From an uncultured Hyphomicrobium sp. (lineage in GTDB: Bacteria > Pseudomonadota > Alphaproteobacteria > Rhizobiales > Hyphomicrobiaceae): a stretch of 64,000 nucleotides of DNA. The DNA is taken from contig CAKTFJ010000004.1 of NCBI GenBank assembly GCA_934555825.1, positions 62,001 through 126,000 on the forward strand. Reading direction: 5' to 3'. A program made the translations under genes and the position numbers. Within the stretch, counting starts at the first letter, position 1. The number at the start of each line of letters is the position of its first letter. The notes beneath the pieces were generated by a model that made no database searches, had not been told where the DNA came from, and worked only from the letters and a program-made list of their open reading frames with translations. Shown one piece after another: positions 1-8,521 of the stretch.

Positions 1-92
1 CTGACGTCGGCTAGAGCAACTCTTCTTGTCAGCATTTACCCTCCATTGAGACCGCTAACCGGTCTTAACCATGTATGCGCCGCCAGATGCGG

Positions 93-138
93 CCAAGTCA
101 AGAGGTGAGGAGAAATTCCTCATACCCCTTGACTTAGG
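93..138. other. Nested stem-loop in leader of first gene
   Basis: Outer arms AAGTCAAG (95-102) and CTTGACTT (128-135) are perfect complements, extended by CC (93-94) with GG (137-138) across one bulged A. An inner perfect hairpin, TGAGGA (106-111) with TCCTCA (117-122), sits in the loop. It lies just upstream of the ribosome-binding site of the gene starting at 179. There is no T-tract, so it is not a simple terminator. It could be a leader structure, an operator or a recombination remnant; which of these cannot be told from the sequence. Confidence 0.5.
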
Positions 139-178
139 CGGCGACGGGGGTTATGTGGCCATACTCTGGAGGATTAGA

Positions 179-913
179 ATGTCAGAGGACGTCTCAACTC
201 GTTTTCCTTTCATCAGCCTCGAAAAGGCCTTGGCGCGAACTGAGCAACTGTTCAGCGCGGACAAGGCCGGGCGGCCGATGTTGATCCCAGTGGCTTTCGA
301 GGTGTGGAACTACAGCCCCAAAAGCAGCGGTGCATTTCAAACTGTCGCTGCTTTGAAGCAGTATGGGCTTCTCGATGATGAGGGTGCTAACGACGAGCGC
401 CGCGTTCGCGTCAGCGATGCTGCGCGGAGATTTTTTTTGGATGAGCGCGACGAAGTGCGTGCCGGAAAGTTGGCGTCGTTCGCTTTGGCGCCGCCCTTGT
501 TCCGCACCCTCTGGGAGACCGACGGATGGTCTGCAGGAATACCGGCCGACACAGTGGCGAGGAGCCACCTAAAGCTAGAGCGGAATCTTAACGATCAGTC
601 AGCGCGATCCCTTCTGAGCATCCTCAAAGACAATATTCAATTCGCTGGTCTTAAGTCTGGCTTTCCCCGCGCCTCTTCGGTAGAATCTCAGAAGTCTGAA
701 GGGGGTAACAAGACCCCTCCAGAACCTGAGGGACAGAAGATGCAGGAAGGGACCGCTCGCCAAGAGCCGAAAGCTGACAGTTCAGGCAAGCCGATAGTTT
801 TCGACATGGAATCTGTCACAGTCGATGCGCGGATCGAGACCGCAGAGGATCTACGAGAATTCATTGAGAAGCTGGAGCGGCTAGAGCCGCTAATGCCGAA
901 AAAGCAGAACTAG
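179..913 (+). CDS. Hypothetical protein, possible winged-helix N-terminal half
   Basis: 244 residues, family not recognised. The ATG at 179 is chosen because GGAGG ends 6 bases before it; an upstream in-frame ATG at 71 would place the 93-138 stem-loop inside the coding region and lacks such a site. The N-terminal two thirds reads like a compact alpha/beta domain containing a segment that resembles a winged helix (around VAALKQYGLLDDEG, then a basic strand and AARRFFLDERDE). The C-terminal third is a low-complexity, charged linker rich in E, K, G and P followed by a short acidic helix. Codon use and base composition are clearly more AT-rich than in the core genes to the right, suggesting acquired DNA. 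Its stop overlaps the stop of the converging gene at 910 by a few bases. No function is proposed beyond a possible DNA-binding fold, which is inference. Confidence 0.65.
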   Translation: MSEDVSTRFPFISLEKALARTEQLFSADKAGRPMLIPVAFEVWNYSPKSSGAFQTVAALKQYGLLDDEGANDERRVRVSDAARRFFLDERDEVRAGKLASFALAPPLFRTLWETDGWSAGIPADTVARSHLKLERNLNDQSARSLLSILKDNIQFAGLKSGFPRASSVESQKSEGGNKTPPEPEGQKMQEGTARQEPKADSSGKPIVFDMESVTVDARIETAEDLREFIEKLERLEPLMPKKQN

Positions 914-1143
914 TCTTTCTTCCAGCGCGCCGCTGCTGCCTTCTTGGCGATGTCGGCGCGCTCTTTCTTGCTAAGAGATTCGGCGCGTGCTTTGCCGCCC
1001 TTCCTGCCTAGGCTAACGGCTGCCCTGTCCTTCCCGTCCTCGGTCAGATCTTCCTCTTCCTCACCCGTCGCAATCCGGGCAATCCGTACGGCGTTCGATA
1101 CGACGTCGGCCGGACGTTTCTCACCCTTCGGACCTTTGGGCAT
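910..1143 (-). CDS. Small basic Lys/Ala-rich protein, KGG-type
   Basis: 77 residues, highly basic, with the pattern GRKGGKARAESLSKKERADI followed by AKKAAAARWKK at the C-terminus. This layout (N-terminal MPKGPKGEKRPADVV, acidic middle, GGKARA repeat, ARWKK end) is that of a small conserved protein common in Hyphomicrobiales and usually annotated as an RNA-binding, histone-like or regulatory protein; its role is not established as far as I know. The gene upstream (1121-1342, same strand) overlaps its start by 23 bases, so the two are probably co-transcribed and translationally coupled. It converges on the gene at 179-913. Confidence 0.75.
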   Translation of the reverse strand: MPKGPKGEKRPADVVSNAVRIARIATGEEEEDLTEDGKDRAAVSLGRKGGKARAESLSKKERADIAKKAAAARWKKD

Positions 1144-1342
1144 CGTCCGAGATCTCCTGTCTTGCCTCTCTACAGAGGCGGTTTAACTGTTCGCGCCGGA
1201 ACGGGTGCATCTCAGCATGAGCGCAGTACGCGGCCTCGCGGCGCAACTGGCACGCGACATCGAACCAGTTCCGGAACAACCCCGAACTCGCAAGCTCCGG
1301 GGCTCTCCATCGAATATAGTCTTGCTGGGTCGGCTTATCCAT
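1121..1342 (-). CDS. Hypothetical protein, 73 aa
   Basis: Starts at the ATG giving MDKPTQQDYIRWRAPELAS; longer in-frame starts up to 1405 exist but the added residues are cysteine-rich and look non-coding. The protein is hydrophilic with two Cys and an RR/RE-rich C-terminal half. It overlaps the start of the basic-protein gene downstream by 23 bases. No family is recognised. The ribosome-binding site is weak, so the start is uncertain and the gene may belong to the same acquired edge as the two preceding genes. Confidence 0.45.
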   Translation of the reverse strand: MDKPTQQDYIRWRAPELASSGLFRNWFDVACQLRREAAYCAHAEMHPFRREQLNRLCREARQEISDDAQRSEG

Positions 1343-1483
1343 AGCGCTAAGCATAGCATGAGCGCATGGCAGGCGGGCGGGTAGCGCACAGCAGTCAAAT
1401 TTCAAACTGAGACACTACCTGTGATGATGCATCCCAAGTATCATCGTTGCGCAGAGGTTTTTTGAAGTTTGGCAGAAGCGGCT

Positions 1484-2683
1484 TCAAAGCCGTTCGAACT
1501 CTACGGGCTCGCCGGCGGGAAGCGCGGGCGCATCGGCCATGCGGCGGATGAGACAGTCGGAGCGGGCAAGCGCGGAGAGAAGCGAGCTGTCCTGAGAGGT
1601 CATCGCGGTGACGGTAAGGGCGCCGTCCGCGCGCCGGCCGAGTTTGCCGCGCATGAGGTGGAGACGCGGGCCGTTAGCTTCGAGAGGAGCCGCGAGGATC
1701 GCAGTTTCCGGAACGCGCGCTTCGGGTGTCTCGCCCTGCAATGCGCGGATCAGCGGGATCAGGAAGACGCGCGCCGTGATCAGCGCCGAGACCGGATTGC
1801 CCGGAAGCCCCAACACGCGGCGTTCGCCGAGGCGGCCGAACATAAGCGGCTTGCCGGGGCGCATCGCGATTTTCCAGAACGAAAGATCGAGACCCTGCTC
1901 TTTGAGCACGGGGCCGACCAGGTCGTGATCGCCAACTGAGGCGCCCCCGATGGTCACGAGAACGTCGGCGTCGCCTGCGTGCGCGATCCGCTCGGCGAGG
2001 GCGTCTTTCCTGTCGGGCGCGATGCCCAGATCGCGCGGAAGGCCGCCTGCGTGCGCGACAAGGGCTGCAAGGCCCACCGGATTCGACGAGACGATCTGAT
2101 CCGGACCCGGAGGCGTGCCGGGCGGCACCAGTTCGTCGCCGGTTGCGAGGATTGCGACGACGGGCCTGCGGGCGACGGCAACCTCGCCGTGGCCCATGGC
2201 GGCCGCGAGCGTCGCGGAATGCGCATCGAGCCGATGCCCGCGCGGAAGCAGTACGTCGCCTTCCGCGAAGTCATTCCCGGCATAGCGGATGTTTGCGCCG
2301 CCCTGGGTCGGCTGATCTGCGACGAGCGCATCGCCGTCGCGCGTGACGTTCTCTTGAATGACGACCGTTCCGCATGTTGCGGGAACGGGCGCGCCCGTGA
2401 AGATGCGCACGGCCTCGCCCGGGCCGACGGCGCCCGAAAAGGCGCTGCCTGCTGCCGCTTCCCCGACGACGGTCCAGCGGTCGCCCGGCGACGCAGGGCC
2501 TGCTCCGTAAATCGCATAGCCGTCCATGGCAGATGCGTTGAACGGCGGCTGCGTGAGCTTGGCTGCGAGATCGCGCGTGAGCACGCGGCCAATAGCCTGC
2601 GCGATGGCGACGATCTCCTCGGACGGCTGCGGGATGCCTTCGAGGACGCGAGCCAGCGCGGTCTCGGCGGGCATGAGCGCCAT
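1484..2683 (-). CDS. moeA: Molybdopterin molybdenumtransferase
   Basis: 399 residues, the usual length. It inserts molybdate into adenylylated molybdopterin in the last step of molybdenum cofactor synthesis, in the cytoplasm. Diagnostic segments are PPFNASAMDGYAI near residue 50, the RIFTGAPVP region near 93, GANIRYAGNDF near 130, and the GGASVGDHD and LPGNPVSA motifs of the MoeA active-site domain. It follows moaC with 4 bases between them and ends the run trpG-trpD-trpC-moaC-moeA. In many relatives lexA follows moeA; here a composition-distinct edge with small unknown genes follows instead. Confidence 0.97.
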   Translation of the reverse strand: MALMPAETALARVLEGIPQPSEEIVAIAQAIGRVLTRDLAAKLTQPPFNASAMDGYAIYGAGPASPGDRWTVVGEAAAGSAFSGAVGPGEAVRIFTGAPVPATCGTVVIQENVTRDGDALVADQPTQGGANIRYAGNDFAEGDVLLPRGHRLDAHSATLAAAMGHGEVAVARRPVVAILATGDELVPPGTPPGPDQIVSSNPVGLAALVAHAGGLPRDLGIAPDRKDALAERIAHAGDADVLVTIGGASVGDHDLVGPVLKEQGLDLSFWKIAMRPGKPLMFGRLGERRVLGLPGNPVSALITARVFLIPLIRALQGETPEARVPETAILAAPLEANGPRLHLMRGKLGRRADGALTVTAMTSQDSSLLSALARSDCLIRRMADAPALPAGEPVEFERL

Positions 2684-2687
2684 GGTG

Positions 2688-3230
2688 TCAGCTCCCGGAT
2701 CCGGTTGTGTCTGGCTGCGCTGCGGCGTCCGGATCGGGCTCGTCAGCAGAGCGCGGCGGAGCGGCGTAATATCCGGTCCGTCCGCCCGTCTTCTCTGCGA
2801 GGCGAATGGCGCCGATCTCCATGCCGCGGTCGGCTGCCTTCAGCATGTCGTAGAGCGTGAGCGCTGCTACGGACACGGCCGTGAGCGCTTCCATCTCCAC
2901 GCCGGTCTGGCCCGTCACGCCCACTTCGGCGCGGATATGAATGCCGGCCGGTTGATCCGACGGCGTGAAGTGGATGCCGGCGCGCGTGAGGCCGAGCGGA
3001 TGGCAGAGCGGAATGAGGTCGCTCGTTTTCTTCGCGGCCATGATGCCGGCGATGCGCGCAACGGCCAGCACGTCGCCTTTGGGCGCGGTGCCGGACAGGA
3101 TCAGTTCCAGCGTCTCCGCGTTCATGGTGACGAAGCCTTCGGCGACCGCCGTGCGGTGCGTCGCGTGCTTGGAGCCGACGTCCACCATGTGGGCGCGGCC
3201 CGATTCGTCGATATGGCTCAGCTTGGTCAT
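2688..3230 (-). CDS. moaC: Cyclic pyranopterin monophosphate synthase
   Basis: 180 residues. It converts the MoaA product into cyclic pyranopterin monophosphate. Family hallmarks are HMVDVGSK at the N-terminus, [11 protein letters not shown] near residue 75, [19 protein letters not shown] and the KTGG loop. The ATG at 3230 overlaps the trpC stop as ATGA, which fixes the start despite a long open frame upstream. The last ~20 residues are a Pro/Asp/Ala-rich tail not needed for the fold. It lies between trpC and moeA in the same direction, so tryptophan and molybdenum-cofactor genes share a transcript here, as in other alphaproteobacteria. Confidence 0.97.
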   Translation of the reverse strand: MTKLSHIDESGRAHMVDVGSKHATHRTAVAEGFVTMNAETLELILSGTAPKGDVLAVARIAGIMAAKKTSDLIPLCHPLGLTRAGIHFTPSDQPAGIHIRAEVGVTGQTGVEMEALTAVSVAALTLYDMLKAADRGMEIGAIRLAEKTGGRTGYYAAPPRSADEPDPDAAAQPDTTGSGS

Positions 3231-4030
3231 TGTGCGGCCTCCGGAGCGAGCAGGGCCTCTGTTGCAGCCTGGACGTCGGCCTGGCGCATCAGGCTTTCGC
3301 CGACGAGGAAGGTTTCGACGCCGACGCGCTTCAGACGCGTGATGTCGGCGGGCGTGAAGATGCCGCTCTCGCCGATGACGATCCGATCGTTCGGCACGCG
3401 CGGCGCCAGCTCTTCTGTGGTTGCGAGGGTGGTCTCGAAGGTTTTGAGGTTGCGATTGTTGATGCCGATGAGGCGGCAATCGAGCTTCAAGGCGCGGTCG
3501 AGCTCGGCGGCATCGTGCACCTCGACGATGGCGTCCATGCCCCAATCCTTCGCGGCGGCGGCAAGGTCGGCTGCGATCGCGTCGTCCACTTCCGCCATGA
3601 TGATCAGGATGCAGTCGGCGCCCCATGCGCGCGCTTCGACGACCTGATAGGTGTCGATCATGAAGTCCTTGCGCAGCACGGGAAGCGTGACTTCTGCTCG
3701 CGCGTTGGTGAGATATTCGGGCGCGCCCTGAAACGAGGGTCCGTCGGTCAGGATCGAAAGGCATGCGGCACCGCCAACTTCATAGGCGCGCGCGAGGGCC
3801 GGCGGATCGAAGTCGGCACGGATCAGGCCCTTCGAGGGCGAGGCCTTCTTGATCTCGGCGATCAGCGCTGTTTGCCCCGCTTTGTGCCTGGCTTCGAGCG
3901 CAGCTGCAAAGGGGCGCACGCGGGGCGCGCTGCGGGCGTACTCCGCCAACACCTGCAGAGGCAACTCTGCCTGCGCGGCTGCGACTTCCTCGCGCTTATA
4001 GCGGGTGATGGATTCGAGAATATCGGACAT
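3227..4030 (-). CDS. trpC: Indole-3-glycerol phosphate synthase
   Basis: 267 residues, a single TIM barrel without a fused TrpF. It closes the indole ring in tryptophan synthesis. Visible motifs are [11 protein letters not shown] (substrate lysine) near residue 60, LRKDFMID near 120, [20 protein letters not shown] and the phosphate-binding IGESGIF. Its TGA overlaps the moaC ATG. The 126-base space between it and trpD upstream is longer than other gaps in this run, so a separate promoter is possible, though none is obvious. Confidence 0.97.
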   Translation of the reverse strand: MSDILESITRYKREEVAAAQAELPLQVLAEYARSAPRVRPFAAALEARHKAGQTALIAEIKKASPSKGLIRADFDPPALARAYEVGGAACLSILTDGPSFQGAPEYLTNARAEVTLPVLRKDFMIDTYQVVEARAWGADCILIIMAEVDDAIAADLAAAAKDWGMDAIVEVHDAAELDRALKLDCRLIGINNRNLKTFETTLATTEELAPRVPNDRIVIGESGIFTPADITRLKRVGVETFLVGESLMRQADVQAATEALLAPEAAQ

Positions 4031-4156
4031 GACTCAGCTTATGTCAGGGAAGGGAAGGTAGCTACCGGCCCGGACGACGGGGGTCAAGCACGGGGGAGTG
4101 CGGGCGGCCGTCATGGTGAACGCCGACATCCGCAAAATTGCGCGAAATTCGCGGTC

Positions 4157-5179
4157 TCAACCCGCGTTATTGCTGATCGCGACCAAGCGTTCGAGCGCGT
4201 GGCCGGCGCGGCCGGACTGAATCGCGTCTGCCGCGAGGGATGCGCCTTCTTTGAGAGAAGCGGCGCGTCCGGCCACGACGAGGGCGGCTGCGGTGTTGAA
4301 CACGACGATATCGCGATAGGGCCCCGGATTGCCGGCCAGAAGGCCACGTAGCGCTTCCGCGTTGTGGGCGCCGTCGCCGCCTTTGAGATCCTGGAGCGTC
4401 ACACGCGGGAGGCCCGCATCTTCCGGCGTAATTTCGAACGTCGTGATGGTGCCGCCGTTCAACTCGGCAACCGTCGTCGGGCCCGTCGTCGAGAGTTCGT
4501 CGAGGCCGTCGTGGCCGTGCACGACCCAGGCACGCTCGGAGCCCAGCGCACGCAGCACTTCTGCGATCGGCTCAACCCATTCGGGGGCAAAGACGCCGAG
4601 CACGTGATGTTTTACGCCCGCAGGATTGCAGATCGGTCCGAGCAGGTTAAAGAGCGTGCGCACACCAAGATCCGCGCGTGCTGCGGCCCACGCCTTCATG
4701 GCGGGATGATGAGCCGGCGCCCAAAGGAAACCGACGCCCGCTTCGTCCACGGCGCGGACAATGGCATCCGGTCCGCAATCGAGCTTCACGCCAAGGGCGG
4801 AGAGCACGTCGGAGGCGCCGGAAAGCGACGACACCGAGCGATTGCCGTGCTTGGCGACCTTGAGGCCTGCACCCGCGGCAACGATGGCGGACCCGGTCGA
4901 AACGTTGAAAGTGCCGTGACCGTCACCGCCCGTGCCCACGATGTCTATGGCGCCGGACGCAACCGTGACCGGCATCATCTTGGCGCGCAGCGTGCGCGCC
5001 GCGCCCGTGATTTCGTCCACCGTCTCACCGCGCACGCGCAGGCCCATCAGGAACGCGCCCATCTGCACGGGCGTCGCTTCGTTGGTCAGAACGTCGACGG
5101 CGTGGGCCGCTTCGTCCGCGGTGAGGGGACGGCCACTCGCGATGGTCTGCAAAAGAGGCTTGATACCGGCTGTGGTCAT
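4157..5179 (-). CDS. trpD: Anthranilate phosphoribosyltransferase
   Basis: 340 residues from the ATG at 5179; open frame extends upstream but would run into trpG. It transfers the phosphoribosyl group of PRPP to anthranilate. The PRPP-binding loop GTGGDGHGTFNVST (near residue 77) and the KHGNRSVSS motif are intact. It lies 28 bases downstream of trpG and upstream of trpC. trpE is not next to trpG in this window. Confidence 0.97.
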   Translation of the reverse strand: MTTAGIKPLLQTIASGRPLTADEAAHAVDVLTNEATPVQMGAFLMGLRVRGETVDEITGAARTLRAKMMPVTVASGAIDIVGTGGDGHGTFNVSTGSAIVAAGAGLKVAKHGNRSVSSLSGASDVLSALGVKLDCGPDAIVRAVDEAGVGFLWAPAHHPAMKAWAAARADLGVRTLFNLLGPICNPAGVKHHVLGVFAPEWVEPIAEVLRALGSERAWVVHGHDGLDELSTTGPTTVAELNGGTITTFEITPEDAGLPRVTLQDLKGGDGAHNAEALRGLLAGNPGPYRDIVVFNTAAALVVAGRAASLKEGASLAADAIQSGRAGHALERLVAISNNAG

Positions 5180-5207
5180 CCGTGATCCTATTTTCGGTGC
5201 GCGGGGC

Positions 5208-5822
5208 TCATGCCGCGTCGCGCGGGCGCGGCGTGTCGATGCGCCGGGGATCGAGGCCCGCCAGCTCAAGGAAGTTCGCAAGCAGGGCGTGGCCCTTTTG
5301 TGAAGCGATGCTCTCCGGGTGAAACTGCACGCCGTGCACGGGGTGCGTCTTGTGCTGGAGCCCCATAATGATGCCGTCGTCGGTCTCGGCGGTGATCTCC
5401 AGGCAATCGGGCAGCGTTTCGCGCTCCACGATCAGCGAGTGATAGCGCGTGACCTCGACGGGCTGCGGCAAGCCCTTGAACACGCCTTTGTCCGTATGAC
5501 GGATCTGGGAGAGCTTACCGTGCATCGGGAGCGGCGCGCGGATCACCTTGCCGCCGTAGGCCTGGCCGATGGACTGGTGGCCGAGGCAGACGCCGAGGAG
5601 CGGCACGTTTCCGGCAGCCTTCTCGATGAGGTCCAGGCACACGCCCGCCTCGTTCGGCGTGCAGGGGCCGGGCGAGAGCACGATGGCCTTGGGCTTCATC
5701 TCAAGGACGGCATCGGCCGTTGTCTTGTCGTTGCGGATGACTTCGGAGGCCGTGCCTAGCTCGCCCAGGAAATGCACGAGGTTATAGGTGAAGCTGTCGT
5801 AGTTATCGATCAGGACAAGCAT
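5208..5822 (-). CDS. trpG: Anthranilate synthase glutamine amidotransferase subunit
   Basis: 204 residues. A class-I glutamine amidotransferase that supplies ammonia to TrpE and may be shared with p-aminobenzoate synthase. The nucleophile lies in [13 protein letters not shown] and the His/Glu pair in VQFHPES. The N-terminal [14 protein letters not shown] is typical. It heads the minus-strand trp/moa run; the 292 bases between it and divergent kdsA must hold both promoters. Confidence 0.96.
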   Translation of the reverse strand: MLVLIDNYDSFTYNLVHFLGELGTASEVIRNDKTTADAVLEMKPKAIVLSPGPCTPNEAGVCLDLIEKAAGNVPLLGVCLGHQSIGQAYGGKVIRAPLPMHGKLSQIRHTDKGVFKGLPQPVEVTRYHSLIVERETLPDCLEITAETDDGIIMGLQHKTHPVHGVQFHPESIASQKGHALLANFLELAGLDPRRIDTPRPRDAA

Positions 5823-6114
5823 AAGGGCCTCGCGCAGGGGGACGAGCGTGGGACGACGATCTCAAGTGGGTGTAGAAACCGGGGCCGCAAGCGTCAAGCA
5901 TGCTACCCGGCCCAGAAACAACGTCACGGCCGCGCAGGCGGCCGTCTGCGCCAGTTTCAACGGGCCGCCTCCGGAGCCCGGCTTGAAGTGGGAGCCGCGA
6001 AAATCCTAGCCTCCGCTCATTCATTCGATGTGTCGTGGATAGCCGCCTCCGCGGCCATGACGGAAAGGGCGGAGCGCGCTCGCTAGGTGCATCCGGATGT
6101 ACTATAAGGGGCGC

Positions 6115-6972
6115 ATGACCCAGCAAGACACTCTGAAGCCGAACCCGAGCGTCGCCATCGGCGCGCTGACCGTCTCCAATTCCGCGCCGCTCATGGTGTT
6201 CGCGGGACCCTGCCAGATGGAAAGCCGCGCACATGCACTCGAAATGGCGGGGGCTCTGAAAGAGATCGCGGGGCGGCTTGGGCTTGGGCTTGTCTACAAG
6301 TCGTCGTTCGACAAGGCCAACCGCACGTCGCTCGGCGGAAAGCGGGGGATTGGGCTCGACGACGCCATCCCCGTGTTTGCGGAGATCCGCGAGACGCTCG
6401 GGCTCCCCATCGTGACTGACGTGCACGAGCCGGAGCAGTGCGCGCGGGTAGCGGAGGTGGCGGACGTACTGCAAATCCCGGCCTTCCTGTGCCGGCAGAC
6501 GGACCTTCTCGTCGCGGCGGCCAAGACGGGGCGCGTGGTGAAAGTGAAGAAGGGGCAGTTTCTCGCGCCGTGGGACATGAAGAACGTCGTCGCCAAGGTG
6601 GTGGGCTCCGGCAACGCCAACGTGCTGCTGACCGAACGGGGTGCCTCGTTCGGCTACAACACGCTCGTCGTCGACATGCGCGGCCTGCCGCAAATGGCGG
6701 AAACGGGCGCGCCTGTGATTTTTGATGCAACTCATGCCGTGCAGCAACCCGGTGGGCTTGGCGGCAGCTCGGGCGGAGATCGCCGGTTCGTGCCAGTGCT
6801 GGCGCGGGCGGCCGTTGCGGTGGGTGTTGCGGGTCTCTTTATCGAGACGCATCAGGATCCCGATCACGCGCCGTCTGACGGGCCGAACATGCTGCCGCTT
6901 CGCGATTTCGAGGCGCTTATGCGGGAGTTGATGGCGTTCGATGCGCTGGCGAAGGCGCGCAGCGCCGGTTAG
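6115..6972 (+). CDS. kdsA: 3-deoxy-D-manno-octulosonate 8-phosphate synthase
   Basis: 285 residues from the ATG at 6115, which has AAGGGG just upstream; an ATG 18 bases earlier is possible. It condenses arabinose 5-phosphate with phosphoenolpyruvate to make KDO 8-phosphate for lipid A core. Motifs include FAGPCQMES, KSSFDKANRTS, TDVHEPEQ, KKGQFLAP and DATHAVQQPGG. Cys in AGPC, rather than the Asn of the E. coli enzyme, places it in the metal-dependent class. In many relatives kdsA sits close to eno; here it is about 50 kb away, divergent from trpG. Confidence 0.97.
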   Translation: MTQQDTLKPNPSVAIGALTVSNSAPLMVFAGPCQMESRAHALEMAGALKEIAGRLGLGLVYKSSFDKANRTSLGGKRGIGLDDAIPVFAEIRETLGLPIVTDVHEPEQCARVAEVADVLQIPAFLCRQTDLLVAAAKTGRVVKVKKGQFLAPWDMKNVVAKVVGSGNANVLLTERGASFGYNTLVVDMRGLPQMAETGAPVIFDATHAVQQPGGLGGSSGGDRRFVPVLARAAVAVGVAGLFIETHQDPDHAPSDGPNMLPLRDFEALMRELMAFDALAKARSAG

Positions 6973-6981
6973 TTGCGCGAT

Positions 6982-7620
6982 TTAATCGCGAGGCGCGGCT
7001 GCCAGCGGCACCTCGCGATAGCTCGCTGTCAGACATACGCATCCATCGCGGGGGCAGGCGATAGGTTTGTGCGTGACCTCCTCGTCGAGGTCCGCGACGT
7101 CTCCGGGCCGGTAGGTGCCGGTCTCGTCGGTGTAGCTGCCCGTGAGCACAAGTGTCAGCTCCGCGCCGTCATGGCCATGCTGGGGAAGCGCGATCCCGGG
7201 CTGGAGCATCACGAGTTTCAAAGTTCCGCAACAGCCTTTCGACAGCGGAATTGTGTAGGTCGCGATGCCGGGCGCAACCGTCTGCCAGGGCACATCGTGG
7301 AGACAGCAGCCGACGTGCTTGGCGAGCGGCATCGGCACGCCGGTTTTGCAGATGTCGGCGATGGCCTCGCGGTCGGACGGAGGATTGGCGACGTCGGCTT
7401 CGGCGGCCCGCATGGCAACGACGGGCGGCTGGCAGGAGACCGGCACAGGCTCCAGCTTGTCGAACAGCGCGACGCCGATTTCCTGCATATGGCGGACTTC
7501 CGCCCGGCACTCCGGGCAGAGCGCAAGATGGGAGGCGACGACGGCGGCGAAAGCCTCCGGCTGGCTGCCGGCCGCGCAGCACATCAGCGTCGAGATGTCG
7601 GGGTGATGGGTAATCGTCAT
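6982..7620 (-). CDS. chrR: ChrR-type zinc anti-sigma factor with cupin domain
   Basis: 212 residues. It holds the sigma factor RpoE inactive until singlet oxygen or related stress. The N-terminal zinc anti-sigma domain has His6, His31, Cys35 and Cys38, the same positions I recall for Rhodobacter ChrR. The C-terminal cupin domain has HGHDGAE and a later His (THKP) as a second metal site. The gene begins immediately after the rpoE stop with no spacer, so the pair is co-transcribed and likely coupled. It faces kdsA tail to tail with 9 bases between them. Confidence 0.93.
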   Translation of the reverse strand: MTITHHPDISTLMCCAAGSQPEAFAAVVASHLALCPECRAEVRHMQEIGVALFDKLEPVPVSCQPPVVAMRAAEADVANPPSDREAIADICKTGVPMPLAKHVGCCLHDVPWQTVAPGIATYTIPLSKGCCGTLKLVMLQPGIALPQHGHDGAELTLVLTGSYTDETGTYRPGDVADLDEEVTHKPIACPRDGCVCLTASYREVPLAAAPRD

Positions 7621-8154
7621 CTATTTCAGAACCTCAAGCTCGCCGCGAATTTTCTGATAGGCGAGCCGCATCCGGGATTTCACGGTGCCAAGCGGAAGTC
7701 CGAGCCGCTCGGCGATTTCGCTGTGGGAGAGGCCCTCGACGTAGGCCAGCGTCACAACCTCGGCCTGATCGGCCGGCAGATCGGCGAGCACGGCTTGGAC
7801 GCGGTCGCGGCGCTCGTGCTCGGAGACGATCTCATCGGGCGCGGGGTCCGCAGAGGCCTCCTCCTCGATGTCGTCAGGCAGCGGCTGCCACGCCACCTCG
7901 CGGCGCAGGCGGTCGATCCTGAGATTGCGGGCGATCGTGAAGATCCAAGTCGTCGCGCTGCCCTTGTCTCCCGAATAGAGATCGGCCTTGCGCCAGACGG
8001 TCAGCAAGGTTTCCTGGGCCAGTTCCTCGGCGGTGTTCGGGTCCGCGCCCTGGCGCATCATGTAGGATTTGACGCGGGGGGCGTAGGTCTGGAAGAGCAT
8101 CCTGAAGGCCTCGACGTCCCGGTTCGCGGCCACCCGTTGCAGGAGATCAGCCAT
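7621..8154 (-). CDS. rpoE: ECF sigma factor RpoE (partner of ChrR)
   Basis: 177 residues from the ATG at 8154 (MADLLQRVAANRD), preceded by AGAGGA; a GTG six codons upstream and a far-upstream ATG at 8400 are less likely because that upstream stretch reads as non-coding. Region 2 contains AEELAQETLLTVWRKA and WIFTIARNLRIDRLRR; region 4 contains LPADQAEVVTLAYVEGLSHS and GLPLGTVKSRMRLA. Paired with chrR it should activate genes protecting against singlet oxygen and organic peroxide. I looked for a TGATCC-type autoregulatory promoter upstream and did not find a convincing match. Confidence 0.93.
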   Translation of the reverse strand: MADLLQRVAANRDVEAFRMLFQTYAPRVKSYMMRQGADPNTAEELAQETLLTVWRKADLYSGDKGSATTWIFTIARNLRIDRLRREVAWQPLPDDIEEEASADPAPDEIVSEHERRDRVQAVLADLPADQAEVVTLAYVEGLSHSEIAERLGLPLGTVKSRMRLAYQKIRGELEVLK

Positions 8155-8521
8155 GGTCCTCTTGGCGTTCACCGGGACAACGCCGGTGCGTGCCCTTCCG
8201 AAGCGCGACCATAGCCGAACCCAGCGGGCGCGCCCAGTTGGGTCAGCGGTTTTGGTTTTCGGCGCGTTGCGGCGCCTCTTGAGCGGATACGCGGCGCTGC
8301 CACTTGTGGATTTGCGACGTTTTCGCGAGCGGAAAGTCCCAGGCCCTGTGCGCCTCTCTATTGTGAAGCACTTGGGGCATAAAGCACTTTTCTCGCTCAT
8401 CTCAGGCGCTGCGCCCGTCTGGCGCGGGCGGTTCGGCGCGGTAGACGGGGGGCTCCCTGGCCGTTAAATGTGCCGCAACAATCCGGCGGGTGGCCGCGAA
8501 CTCTGGAAGGAACGGGCGAGC
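8155..8521. other. Divergent rpoE/tkt intergenic region
   Basis: 367 bases between the divergent rpoE and tkt genes. It must contain both promoters, but I see no clear sigma-70, RpoE or heat-shock promoter. Open frames within it have no convincing coding character. Confidence 0.4.

Noticed and set aside
8155..8400. N-terminal extension of rpoE to 8400
   Set aside because: The extra residues are basic and low-complexity (KRRRNAPKTKTADP) and unlike ECF sigma factors, which normally begin close to the MADLLQRV region.
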